Below, one piece after another: positions 15,338 through 24,749 of a DNA stretch of 48,084 bases. Position 1 is the first letter of the stretch; every line of letters begins with the position of its first letter. Both the position numbers and the translations under genes were made by a program. Where the stretch lies: the NCBI GenBank assembly GCA_947623745.1, contig CANQHN010000022.1, positions 1-48,084 of the forward strand. The letters are read 5' to 3'. Source of the DNA: an uncultured Oscillospiraceae bacterium (GTDB lineage: Bacteria > Bacillota > Clostridia > Oscillospirales > Oscillospiraceae). Below the pieces are notes generated by a model. That model was given only the letters and a program-made list of their open reading frames with translations, made no database searches and was not told the DNA's origin.

Positions 15338-17908
15338 TTATCCTAGACTTGGCAGGGACAGTCCGCCTGAGTACCACGGCGCGTCGTCCAGGGTGTTGTC
15401 GGAGTATCCGGCGTCCCGGTACAGTGCAGTTTTCTGCGCCGCCGTCAGGTCCATTTCATCGATGATCCGCAGCACCTTGGCCTTCTTGCTCCCGGAAACG
15501 GTCTTGCCGTCCAGCCCCTTGTCCGCGGTCACGTTCTCGGCGGCCTCCTTGTAGTCTACCCACTGGCCCACTGTGATCCCGGCCGCCGTCACCGCCTCGA
15601 ACTTCTCCAGGGCGGATTCCTCCAGCATGGAGCGCACCACGTTCCGCCGCTCCTTCTCGGACAGCTCGGAGTCCGCCACCGCCCGGAACCGCTGCAGGCT
15701 GGACACGGTGTCCCGTCCATCTTCCGGTTTCAGGCCGGCCAGCGTCTTAGACATTTGGACGGCCGCTTTTTCGCCCACACCTGATTGTGTCAGTTTCAGA
15801 TAGTTGTTCGGATCCACTCCGTCGGCTATCAACTGGACGGCATCCTCCGCGTTCAGCCCGGCATCCACAATCTCCAACAGCTTTGTGTACTTCGTCTCCT
15901 CCCCACTCTCCGTCAGTCGTTCCGTACCCAAGACCAGCCCGGCCAGAACCATCACTTCTTGGTCGGTCAGATTCCCGGTATGCTTGGTCAGAGCTTCCAG
16001 TTTCTCGGCCTGCTTGTCAGCTGTTTTCATGCCGATTATGGCCTGAACAGCGCTCCACAGGTCTGCATCCATATCTGCCAGAATACCCAGGGTCTCCCGC
16101 TCTTTGTCTGACGCCGCCAGCGTGTAATATGCCACTGTCTTGCTCTCGTTCGGCACAACTGACTTGCACAGCAGTTCTCCCTGGACATCGGCTCTGCTGC
16201 GGACAACTTTTCCGTCCGCATCCCGTTCCGCCTGCGCTGTGCTCAATTCCTGAATCAATGGGTAGGCGTCCTCCCCCTTGGCCCCGGCATCTATCATACC
16301 TTGGTATGCAGCAGTAGCGTCCGCACTCAGATTTTTAAAGCCTTGCGCCACCCACTCCTGCCCAGCCGGCAGCGATGTCTTGCCGAAGGTCGCCGCCGCG
16401 AGGAGATTCCCCGCCGCCTGTCCAACGGTGTCTGTGAATACGGGGTATTGCAGGATGTCGTTCCCCTCATTGTCCACAGTGTAACTCCCGCCTCGGCGTA
16501 CAGCGTCTACAGCCTCAAATATCTTCTTGAATTGTCCTCCGCCAAATGGAAGCACTAGGTATGTTGCCGGCTTTGTCAACTCCTTTCCCGCCGTGCGCAG
16601 CCTTTTTTCTTTGCTCCACTCGTCGTCCAGCGCAGCCAGGCTCAGTTGTCCCACATCCGGGATCGCGCTGCTGATTGGCACCCGGCCCCCGCCCAGCAGC
16701 CCGCCGATGAACGGCAGCTCTTCCGCTACATTTTCCGCCGTGCCGGACAGAGCAGCATAGGCGCCGTCCTTCCGCCATTCCTCCCCGGTTTCCTCTAGAA
16801 TCCCTATCGGGTCCAAAGCCGGCCTTCGTCCAATGAAATGCTCATACACCTCATTGTATAAATAAGCCCCCAGGAAGAACTTGAACAGCGCTCCCACCAG
16901 CGCCCCCAGGCCCTTTTCCTTCATCTCGTCCGGCAGGTCCTTGAATACATAGCTCAACTGATTGTTTACCTCCAGTTGAAACTGAGTCAGCACCTTCGCC
17001 ATTGGGTTGCTCTGGTGGAATACATTGGGCATAGAACCTTTACTTCTGTCCGCCATTAAACTTGCTGTCCAAGCATCCGCATCCTCTATGGCCGCCTCCT
17101 CGCTCATGCCTCGGCGCAGGTTCTGGCTATACCGTCCCCTGACTAGGGTCCCCGCAGTGAACTGGTCGATATATTCCATGGGCGCAGATAGCTTTCCAGA
17201 CAGTTCCTGTTTCCAGGTCTTTACAATCGGGTCACTTCCCCTTCGGTTTGTAAGGAAAGTGGATCTGTCCGCCACCGCGTCCGGCGACCGGTAAGCCCGC
17301 AAGGTGTCCCACATACCTCCCAATAGCGAACGGGTATCCAGTGAACCCCAGCCCTGGGTAATAGGCACAAAGTTTGTCAGCCACGACGCCGGGTTTACCG
17401 CCACCATATTTGCCGCCACTCGGCCCTCCAGCCCCTTCATCACATTGTACATCCGCCGTCCCAGGGCCTGCTCCATGTTTCGGTCCGCCCTGCTTTTTTT
17501 GTTGGCCAAGAGGTTAGTGTACTCTTCCAGCTCCACTACAAAATTGCTCAGGGTATACCTGCCTTTTTCGTAGATTCCACTGATGACCGCCTGTTTTTCA
17601 TCCTCAGTCATAGCGCTGTTCTCTCGTACCCGGTCCACCTGCTCCCGAATCCCTTCATCCCCGGTTCGGTAGCGGATCTGGCTTGCAAGCGCGCGCAGGC
17701 GCTGGATATTATCTGTCTGGGTGATCACATCGGCCACGCCCTCAATATATCGGTCAAAGCCCTCTACTGCATCGTAGGCCGTGTTGAACCCCAGCCGCTG
17801 CTGTGCGTTTCCAAACCACTGTATCCCAGGACGGAAGGTGTGGGTCAGGCCGTTGATAGAAGTCGGCAGCGCACTCACCGCCGTGTCGATTCCCAGGGCC
17901 CGGCCCAT
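15338..17908 (-). CDS. C-terminal part of giant ejected virion protein, after an in-frame TGA
   Basis: The 856-residue frame continues the giant protein upstream: it is in the same reading frame and is separated from it by one TGA at 17927-17929 and six codons. The sequence is mostly helical with amphipathic or membrane-leaning stretches (for example FKFFLGAYLYNEVYEHFIG near 340) and long coiled-coil-like tails, as expected for internal virion proteins injected with the DNA. It starts at ATG 17908 only if made separately; no good ribosome site precedes that ATG (GGATCCTGGCAGCG). I therefore favour a readthrough product or a nonsense-split gene. It ends the phage late operon. Confidence 0.65.
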   Translation of the reverse strand: MGRALGIDTAVSALPTSINGLTHTFRPGIQWFGNAQQRLGFNTAYDAVEGFDRYIEGVADVITQTDNIQRLRALASQIRYRTGDEGIREQVDRVRENSAMTEDEKQAVISGIYEKGRYTLSNFVVELEEYTNLLANKKSRADRNMEQALGRRMYNVMKGLEGRVAANMVAVNPASWLTNFVPITQGWGSLDTRSLLGGMWDTLRAYRSPDAVADRSTFLTNRRGSDPIVKTWKQELSGKLSAPMEYIDQFTAGTLVRGRYSQNLRRGMSEEAAIEDADAWTASLMADRSKGSMPNVFHQSNPMAKVLTQFQLEVNNQLSYVFKDLPDEMKEKGLGALVGALFKFFLGAYLYNEVYEHFIGRRPALDPIGILEETGEEWRKDGAYAALSGTAENVAEELPFIGGLLGGGRVPISSAIPDVGQLSLAALDDEWSKEKRLRTAGKELTKPATYLVLPFGGGQFKKIFEAVDAVRRGGSYTVDNEGNDILQYPVFTDTVGQAAGNLLAAATFGKTSLPAGQEWVAQGFKNLSADATAAYQGMIDAGAKGEDAYPLIQELSTAQAERDADGKVVRSRADVQGELLCKSVVPNESKTVAYYTLAASDKERETLGILADMDADLWSAVQAIIGMKTADKQAEKLEALTKHTGNLTDQEVMVLAGLVLGTERLTESGEETKYTKLLEIVDAGLNAEDAVQLIADGVDPNNYLKLTQSGVGEKAAVQMSKTLAGLKPEDGRDTVSSLQRFRAVADSELSEKERRNVVRSMLEESALEKFEAVTAAGITVGQWVDYKEAAENVTADKGLDGKTVSGSKKAKVLRIIDEMDLTAAQKTALYRDAGYSDNTLDDAPWYSGGLSLPSLG

Positions 17909-17926
17909 CGCTGCCAGGATCCCATC

Positions 17927-20900
17927 TCAGTCCCCTGGCTGGAAATGGGGGAAGTATCCCTGCCGGTAGTTTACCGGCTCATATCCATTCCGCACACGGG
18001 CCTCGTTCATCTGTTGAAACAGCTCATCGTAGATTTTTCTAAACTCGCCCACCGCGGCCTGAATCTTCTCCCGGTCCAAGTTTGGACTTTCAGTCCAAAG
18101 CTGTTCGACCACCCCTTTCCAATCCTCCAGGCTTTTTCCGTCCCGGGTCTTGATCCTTCCGCGGCTCTCCTCCAAAACGCGGATGTTGTCCTCCGCCTCG
18201 CCCAGTAGCTGCACGGCGTGGGCTTCGGACACTTGGTTTCCCCTCTCCGTTTTTCGACTCAGATCAAGCGCGCGCACCGCGTCCCTGTACTGATTCTTGA
18301 GCCGGTTTGCATCCGCGGCCGCCTGGTGGACCGGCCTAAAGTAGGTGTCCGTGATCTCCTTTGCCAGCTTCTTGTCTTTCACGATATCCCGGATATTGCG
18401 CTCCATAGTCTCCCTGGCGTACAGGATCCCGGCTGGCTTGTCTTTCCAGTCGTTGGCCGTCTCCAGAAAAGTGTCCGCCTGCTCCCGCAGCTTGGCTTTC
18501 CTGCGCTGGTTCCATTGTCTGATCTGCTTTGCGTACCGCTCATACTCCCGCTTGGCCTCGAACACGGCCCGGATCCCGTTCACATTGTCCTTTTCCGGTC
18601 TCAGGTGTTCCAGTTGAATCTCGCCCCGCATCAGGCGGCCCACCTGCATCATGTCCTCCTCGGTCAGCAGGTTGCGAGCCTTGACCTTCTCCAGTTCCCG
18701 CCGCGCCACCTTTAGCTGTCCATATGCCTGCGCGACCTCCTGTGTGCTTTTTAGCTCCGGTTCCCGCTGCGCTGTGTGCCCTTTCTCTCGGTCGTCCAGG
18801 AATCGCCGTGCGGCATTCCATTCACTCTGCGCATCCCGTATGGCCTCGTCGAAATCCCTGCGGGCCCAGCGCTTGAACTCCGCAGCGTCCTGCCCATATG
18901 CCTGATCCAGTGTCCACTCTGTGACCTGGATCCCTTGGGCCACCGCCAACATATGCTGTAGCATGTCTGACGGCGCAGTAATGTCGTGTGGGAACAGCTC
19001 CGGGGCAATCTCCTGCAGTTCCATATATGCCGAGTCCACCGGCAGTCCGCCCTCGTTCACTAGCCGCAGTGTTCCGAAAGCAGACTTTTTGAATGCTGCC
19101 CAGTCCGCGATATCTCCCGCGTCCTGCTTTGAGATGGTCATCGCCTGTCTGCGCAGATAGTCTTTGACCGGCTTGTATTTGTCATAATACTCCCGATCGA
19201 CTTCTCGGCCTTCCCGCCAAGCCCGCTCAAACAACCGCTCAGTATTTTTCCCGGATAGGGTTCCACGGTCCAGATATTCCTCCTCCAGTTCTTGAACAAT
19301 TGGTTCCAGGATCTCCCGGCTCGCCTGGGCCGGTACACCCAGGATTTGGCTCACCCTTCCCGTCAGTGTTCGCTCCGCCCGGCGCAGATACTGGCGCACC
19401 CGCTCCGGCGCGGTATCTCTTTGTCTCGCGCTTTCATCTCCTTCCCCCAATTCAATCCGCCCGGGGGTAATCTCTGCTGATTCTTCGCTCACCGTTTCAC
19501 TGATGGAATACTGCAAGCCGCTTTCTTCTCCTGTGGTCTCGTTATCCTCCGGCGTCGGAAGGCTTAATCCTCGCAGTCCTCCCTCGGTCTTGACTTCCCC
19601 GCCGGTTTCAGCTATACTGGATTCAGACGCAGAACTGATGGGCGCGGCAAGAGAACCGTTTTCGGTGACTCCCCCGCCGGACGTAGGTTCTGCGTCTGTT
19701 ATTTCATCCGACAGAACAAACAGGTTTCCGTCCGGCGTAAGCACGCGGTGCATCTTGTAAAAATTCTTGCTGGTCCTCTTTACCACCACTGCCATGTTGC
19801 CCCGCTGGCCGTTAATTTCCACCGGCGCCGCAATGGTGATTGTGCCGTATTCCCGCCCCTTATGGTTTTCGTGGCTGGAAATCTCCACGCCACGTTTCAG
19901 CACTCTGGGAAGCGCGGCATAAGCCGCCGCCTCTGCGTCTCCTGGGCGGAGATAATCTAGGCTTGTGTTCAGCCGCTTCTCGTCAAATACAATGGTTCCC
20001 AATCCTTGCCGGTCCACTTGAAATCCCGTGGGCCGCAGTTTATTGATGATCCACCGCCTCGTCTGTCCCATATTCCAGTCTCGGATTCCCTCTGGTGCTT
20101 GTACAGACGCAGCGGGCTCCATATCCGCGAGTTCGTCCTGGTGGCGGCGCAGCTGTTCTTTGATGCTGTCTCGTTCCAACGCATAGTCATCCGCTGCCCC
20201 CTCGGCGAACACCGTATTTTCGTCCCCCAGGTCCGGCGGTGTCTGCCGGCGCTGCTCCTGGGTGAGGTTCCTCCGGGCGGCCGCGTCCCTTGCTTCGATC
20301 TCTCCGGCGGTATTCTTATATGCCGTGTAGGGGTCGAATCGGTTCCGCATGGCCGCCGCCTTCGTCAGGGAAATATCCGCCGTCGCCGCGCCGTATTCGG
20401 ACAGCAGGTCGTCCCAGCCGCCCTCCTCCGCCGCGCTCTCGATTTCTCCCATCTCGGCCATAATGGCGTCCTCGTCGATCTGCTCCCCGCTGCTCCAGGC
20501 GTCGAACAGTTTGTTGTACCGCTTGGCCAGGTTCAGGTTGAGCTCGTCGTTTCTCCATTCCTGCCGGAAACGGTCCTCCACATTCCTGACGCGCTCCTGC
20601 GCCGCTTCGATTCTCTCCCGATCCTGCGGTTTGATGGCGCCCTCCCTGTTCTGACTCCAGTATTCAGGGCTCGCCCCGCTGGTAAAGCCCTCGGCGTACT
20701 GGATCGCGTGCTGCACCTCATGCAGCAGCGTCTCCTCCGGCGCATTCCGCAGGTCCCGGCTCAGGGTGATCGTGTTGGTCTCCCTGTTGTAGCTGCCCCG
20801 GGCGTCGTCCTCCATCTCCGTGAACCTCACTCGCACATCCCGCAGCTGTGGGTAGTTGCGGAAAAGCTCGTCGTGGATGATAAGGTTTTCCAGTGTGGCG

Positions 20901-23900
20901 GTCCCGCCGTTCACTCTGGAACTCAGTCCGGCGTACTCGTTCCCCCAGATCCCGTCCAGGTCCCGCAGTTCCTGCATCTCCTCCTCGGTCAGGGTCCCGT
21001 AGAACATCTTGTTGACCAGCTCCTGGTGTCTGGCGTACCCCGGGTGGTCCTGCTGGAACCTGGCGTCTCCGCCCCGGTGGTACTCCATCCCGCTGTCGTC
21101 GATCTCCCAGCGCCACAGCCCGTCCATGCCCCGGAACCAGCCCGTCTCCTGTCGGATGGTCTCCGGGTCCGCGCCGTCCCGCTCCAGCTGCTCCGCCTGG
21201 GCCAGCGTCTCGCTGTTGGCCCGGTTGGCGTTGCGGCCGGCGTAGGAGTAGCGCCCCCTGGGCGGGCCCGTGGTCCTGTCCGTGGCCGCCGCGGTCTCCC
21301 TTTTGGTTCCGCCCTCTCTGCCTGCCAGCGTCTCGTTGACTTCGGGCGCATACTTCGGCGCATCAGCCCGGAAGGCGTTGATCCCGGCGTAGGCGTCTGC
21401 GAACACCTCTTCCAGGACGTCCAGCTCCGCCTGCTGCAGCTCCAGCTCCGTCGCTCCCTCCGGCACGTCGATAATGCCCTTCTGGTTGCGCAGATAGGTC
21501 TGCAGGATCCCGCGCAGCTCCTCCTCTCCGTACCGCTGCACGATCCTGTCCTCGATCTCCCGCACCAGTCCCGGCGTCTGGAAGGCCTTGTCGTGGAAAA
21601 TCTCGTGGTCTGCGATCTGTGTCGGTGTGACCCGCATATTGTCCGCCTGGACGATCAGGCCGTCCCGCGTCCATACGCCCCGGACGCCCTTCACTCCGCC
21701 TTCCGTCTCGATCCACAGGTTTCCCAGCACAAAGGTCACTTGTTTCCCGGTCTCCCGCTGGACTCGCTCCGCCACGTCCCGCAGCTCCGCGTCCCACTGG
21801 CCCTCCGGGATCACCTTCACGCTCTGGGCGTCAGAACCGTTTCGCAGCCCCAGGCTCCGGGTGCTTACCGGTTGTAAAGCCTGCGCAAGATTCTGTCGAT
21901 CAGCAGCTCTTCTGATTTGCTCAGTGGCCTGTCTGGTTCTTCCTGGGCGCGCTGCCACGCCTCCAGCTTGTCCGCCGGCACCCTCACCAGTGACCCGTCC
22001 CTGGCCTCCATCAGATACGTTTCCTCCTGCCTGCTGTCCCGCTCCATAGTTCATTCCTCCCGTCTGTGTTGGTGTGGGCGCCGCTTGCCCGGCACCTTCA
22101 GTGTACGCGGCCGGCGCGGTCCCGTCAAGCCCGTTGACAACCGCTCCCGGCTGTGGTACAGTAGTGTCAGTCGTAGGAGCTGCCACGGTGTCGAAAGTGC
22201 CCGCAAGGGAGGCCCGCCCGTCTGGCGCAGCTCCTTCGGCGGTCGGCGCGCTGTCGCGGATGTCGCTTCCGATTTCGGGGGCCTCCGTTTTGAACGACGG
22301 CGCGCCGTTTTCGTCAGTCCCGTTGACAGCCGCTCCCGGCTGTGATATAGTGGTGTCAGAAGGTCTTGACGGCGGTGCGCTTCGGGCGTTGTCCACAGGG
22401 CCGGTGGTTTCGCCGGCATTGGGGATCGTGTCTAGTGAGACCTTCCCAATAGGGCCGCTGGATTTTTCGGGCTGTACCGCCGTTTCGGTGGAGGTCCGCG
22501 TAGGCGGCCCGGCAGACAGTCCAGGTGCGGTCCCAGCGTCGCCATTGGCGGCAAGGCTGGTTTGATTGGCCGCATCGGGGATGGCAGACGGCGAAGAAGC
22601 AAGAGACGCACTAGGCGTATTCCTGGGGCCTTTGGCATTGGGAGCTTGCGTACCGCCGTCTGCTTTTTCCATATACGCGCTGACTACCCAGAATTTTTTA
22701 TATTTTGACTCTGGTATCGCCTCAACGATGAAATATGTCCCGTTTACCCGTTTGCTGTATCGAAGCATCGGCGCCGGTCTGTTGTCCCTTGTCCTGAACT
22801 CCGCGCTTAGGTCTGCATCCCCGCTTGCGTAAGATACGACCTCTACATTGTCATAGTTGTCCAGAACATACCCCATGCGGGCGGCATCGTTCAAATCAGC
22901 GAACGACTGGTCTACGCTTCCGTTTGGTCCGTGTTCGTTCAGAATGTGCCGGATTGCGTTGGAATTGATTGCATTTTTATATCCCGCATAGTTTCCGCCC
23001 AAAAGCCTGGCGGCGTCTGTTGCCTGCCTCTGCGATACGCTGGAGACATTATACCTTGCAAAGCCTTTACTTTTCCCGGACAGGTAATCCGTGAAAGTTT
23101 CAGCCAGCGTCTCGTCGGTTCCATCCTGATACTCCTGGATCACCGCCTGTTCTGCTGGTGTGTGGTCCGCCGGATTTGTGTCTACAGTTGTACTCTCCGC
23201 CCCATTCTGTGGGGCGGCATTATTTTGCCCCTGCTGTGTCGCCGCCTCGGCCGTGGTGGGCGTCTGCTCCTGCGTGTCCTCCAGCGTGGGGAGGGAGAGG
23301 GGCTGCAGGGCGTTAAATCCGCCCGTGACAATCCTGCCACTGGCATCACCCAGCCCACCAGAGATCGCTCCCACGGCGAAGTCATACAGGGAATTGGACA
23401 GAGTGTCTGCTGCGGAGTTCACTTCTCCGCCGTAGATGCGCGGCATCTGCCACTCCATCCAGTCCCCGATCAACTCCTCCAGGCCCTCGGTCCCTGCGCT
23501 AGCGCCCAGGCCCAGCAGGGTCTCCAGGGCCCGTGCCCCGGTCACGCTGCTGGACAGTTTTTCTACCGCCTTCTGGATGGCCCTTTGCACCAAGTCGTCC
23601 ATCGAGCCGCCGCCGTAGGCTTGGGCGAATGGCATCGCCAAGCCGAACAGCTTTTCTGTGATAACTTCCTTTGCCGCTGTTGCGACACCGTATAGGGCGC
23701 TGCGATCCTCGCTCCCGCCGTCCTGCCTTGCCGCCTGTGCTCCGCTGCCAAAGGATCGGACCGCCATAGGAACAAGGCCACTTACTCCCAGCGGGGCGGC
23801 AATCGCCATGTCCCCCAACGTCTGGAGTGTGCTTGCCCCGGCGTCCACTACCATCTTTCCCAGGATCCCCAGGCCCTCGCCTGCACGTTCAATGTCCTGC

Positions 23901-24739
23901 GCCCCAGAGGCGGCGATCTGTTCTCCCAGTTCGCGGCTGGCCTTGGTCGCTCCCGCCTGGGCCGCGGGTGTGGCGCTCACGGCATCCAGTTTCCGCTTCA
24001 GGTCCTCCACCAGATATTCCTGGTTTTCCATGACCGCCGCGTACTCCGCCGCTCGCGCCGGATCCTTCCGCGCCGTCTCTCGCATGGAGTCAAGAATCTG
24101 CTTCTCTCTGTCGTATTGGCGCTGATACTCCTCTGCCAGTTCGCGGGTCCTGGCATCTCGCCCGCTCTGTCCCATTCCGTACAGGTCTGACGCCGCGGAA
24201 GAGAGTGCCGCCGCATAATTTTTGGCGGAACCGGTCAGAACGTTCTTGGCGCGCTCCGGGATCTTTGCAATCTGCTGCGTCAGTGTCTGCCCCGCTTTCC
24301 GCTTCAGCGTGTCGATCTCCTGCTGCACCCTGGCCGCTCCGTCCAGGTCCAGCCCCGCCTCCAGCTGCGACTTCTCATTCTGAAGGCGGGCAAGCTCCCG
24401 CTTCCAGCTCTCGTCCTGTGCGGGCTTCTCCGGCTGCTCCCGCTCCCACTGGTCCTGGATCGCCGCGGACAGCTCCGGCGTCTGGATCGGAGTGGGCGCC
24501 GCCGGCAGCGTCTCCCGCTCCTGTGCCTGCACCGTGCCGGCCATGGAGCGCAGGAACGGGCTGGCCTTCCCGGTGCTGACCGTCCCGGTGCTGGCCTTCC
24601 CGGTCCCCGTCTGGCCGGATGCCTGGACCGCCGGCGCCGCCGGCAGCGGTGTGCTCCGCTTGGATGCCTTCGGCGCCGTGGTCTCCTCCTCCGCCGGCAG
24701 ACGGCCGGCCGCCATATTCTGCAAGAACTTACTGGCCAT
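17927..24739 (-). CDS. Giant polyvalent ejected protein with toxin and zincin-like domains
   Basis: The 2270-residue protein is a mosaic. Residues 1-100 are Pro/Thr-rich with repeated FLQNMA/FLRSMA motifs; about 100-260 coiled coil; about 285-480 Gly/Ala-rich helices typical of internal virion proteins; about 575-690 a nuclease-like domain (IRHILNEHGPNG, the phage barnase/EndoU/colicin/RelE-type 'PBECR' class); about 700-950 a disordered linker with a duplicated QPGA(A/V)VNG unit; HEIFH near 1045; HEVQH near 1340, a zincin-like motif as in large polyvalent-protein domains; another small domain near 1550-1690; then helical repeats. GGTGAGG precedes the ATG. It probably enters the host with phage DNA. 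Domain names are by motif memory, not search. Confidence 0.75.
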   Translation of the reverse strand: MASKFLQNMAAGRLPAEEETTAPKASKRSTPLPAAPAVQASGQTGTGKASTGTVSTGKASPFLRSMAGTVQAQERETLPAAPTPIQTPELSAAIQDQWEREQPEKPAQDESWKRELARLQNEKSQLEAGLDLDGAARVQQEIDTLKRKAGQTLTQQIAKIPERAKNVLTGSAKNYAAALSSAASDLYGMGQSGRDARTRELAEEYQRQYDREKQILDSMRETARKDPARAAEYAAVMENQEYLVEDLKRKLDAVSATPAAQAGATKASRELGEQIAASGAQDIERAGEGLGILGKMVVDAGASTLQTLGDMAIAAPLGVSGLVPMAVRSFGSGAQAARQDGGSEDRSALYGVATAAKEVITEKLFGLAMPFAQAYGGGSMDDLVQRAIQKAVEKLSSSVTGARALETLLGLGASAGTEGLEELIGDWMEWQMPRIYGGEVNSAADTLSNSLYDFAVGAISGGLGDASGRIVTGGFNALQPLSLPTLEDTQEQTPTTAEAATQQGQNNAAPQNGAESTTVDTNPADHTPAEQAVIQEYQDGTDETLAETFTDYLSGKSKGFARYNVSSVSQRQATDAARLLGGNYAGYKNAINSNAIRHILNEHGPNGSVDQSFADLNDAARMGYVLDNYDNVEVVSYASGDADLSAEFRTRDNRPAPMLRYSKRVNGTYFIVEAIPESKYKKFWVVSAYMEKADGGTQAPNAKGPRNTPSASLASSPSAIPDAANQTSLAANGDAGTAPGLSAGPPTRTSTETAVQPEKSSGPIGKVSLDTIPNAGETTGPVDNARSAPPSRPSDTTISQPGAAVNGTDENGAPSFKTEAPEIGSDIRDSAPTAEGAAPDGRASLAGTFDTVAAPTTDTTVPQPGAVVNGLDGTAPAAYTEGAGQAAPTPTQTGGMNYGAGQQAGGNVSDGGQGRVTGEGAGGQAGGVAARPGRTRQATEQIRRAADRQNLAQALQPVSTRSLGLRNGSDAQSVKVIPEGQWDAELRDVAERVQRETGKQVTFVLGNLWIETEGGVKGVRGVWTRDGLIVQADNMRVTPTQIADHEIFHDKAFQTPGLVREIEDRIVQRYGEEELRGILQTYLRNQKGIIDVPEGATELELQQAELDVLEEVFADAYAGINAFRADAPKYAPEVNETLAGREGGTKRETAAATDRTTGPPRGRYSYAGRNANRANSETLAQAEQLERDGADPETIRQETGWFRGMDGLWRWEIDDSGMEYHRGGDARFQQDHPGYARHQELVNKMFYGTLTEEEMQELRDLDGIWGNEYAGLSSRVNGGTATLENLIIHDELFRNYPQLRDVRVRFTEMEDDARGSYNRETNTITLSRDLRNAPEETLLHEVQHAIQYAEGFTSGASPEYWSQNREGAIKPQDRERIEAAQERVRNVEDRFRQEWRNDELNLNLAKRYNKLFDAWSSGEQIDEDAIMAEMGEIESAAEEGGWDDLLSEYGAATADISLTKAAAMRNRFDPYTAYKNTAGEIEARDAAARRNLTQEQRRQTPPDLGDENTVFAEGAADDYALERDSIKEQLRRHQDELADMEPAASVQAPEGIRDWNMGQTRRWIINKLRPTGFQVDRQGLGTIVFDEKRLNTSLDYLRPGDAEAAAYAALPRVLKRGVEISSHENHKGREYGTITIAAPVEINGQRGNMAVVVKRTSKNFYKMHRVLTPDGNLFVLSDEITDAEPTSGGGVTENGSLAAPISSASESSIAETGGEVKTEGGLRGLSLPTPEDNETTGEESGLQYSISETVSEESAEITPGRIELGEGDESARQRDTAPERVRQYLRRAERTLTGRVSQILGVPAQASREILEPIVQELEEEYLDRGTLSGKNTERLFERAWREGREVDREYYDKYKPVKDYLRRQAMTISKQDAGDIADWAAFKKSAFGTLRLVNEGGLPVDSAYMELQEIAPELFPHDITAPSDMLQHMLAVAQGIQVTEWTLDQAYGQDAAEFKRWARRDFDEAIRDAQSEWNAARRFLDDREKGHTAQREPELKSTQEVAQAYGQLKVARRELEKVKARNLLTEEDMMQVGRLMRGEIQLEHLRPEKDNVNGIRAVFEAKREYERYAKQIRQWNQRRKAKLREQADTFLETANDWKDKPAGILYARETMERNIRDIVKDKKLAKEITDTYFRPVHQAAADANRLKNQYRDAVRALDLSRKTERGNQVSEAHAVQLLGEAEDNIRVLEESRGRIKTRDGKSLEDWKGVVEQLWTESPNLDREKIQAAVGEFRKIYDELFQQMNEARVRNGYEPVNYRQGYFPHFQPGD

Positions 24740-24749
24740 ATCCTCACCT

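Noticed and set aside
17905-17929. Selenocysteine insertion at the in-frame TGA
   Set aside because: A weak 6-bp stem follows the TGA, but there is no Cys-type context, no redox motif and no sign of the Sec machinery.
20006-21877. Plus-strand open frame (623 codons) inside the giant ejected protein gene
   Set aside because: Antisense shadow of a continuous minus-strand gene with recognisable motifs.
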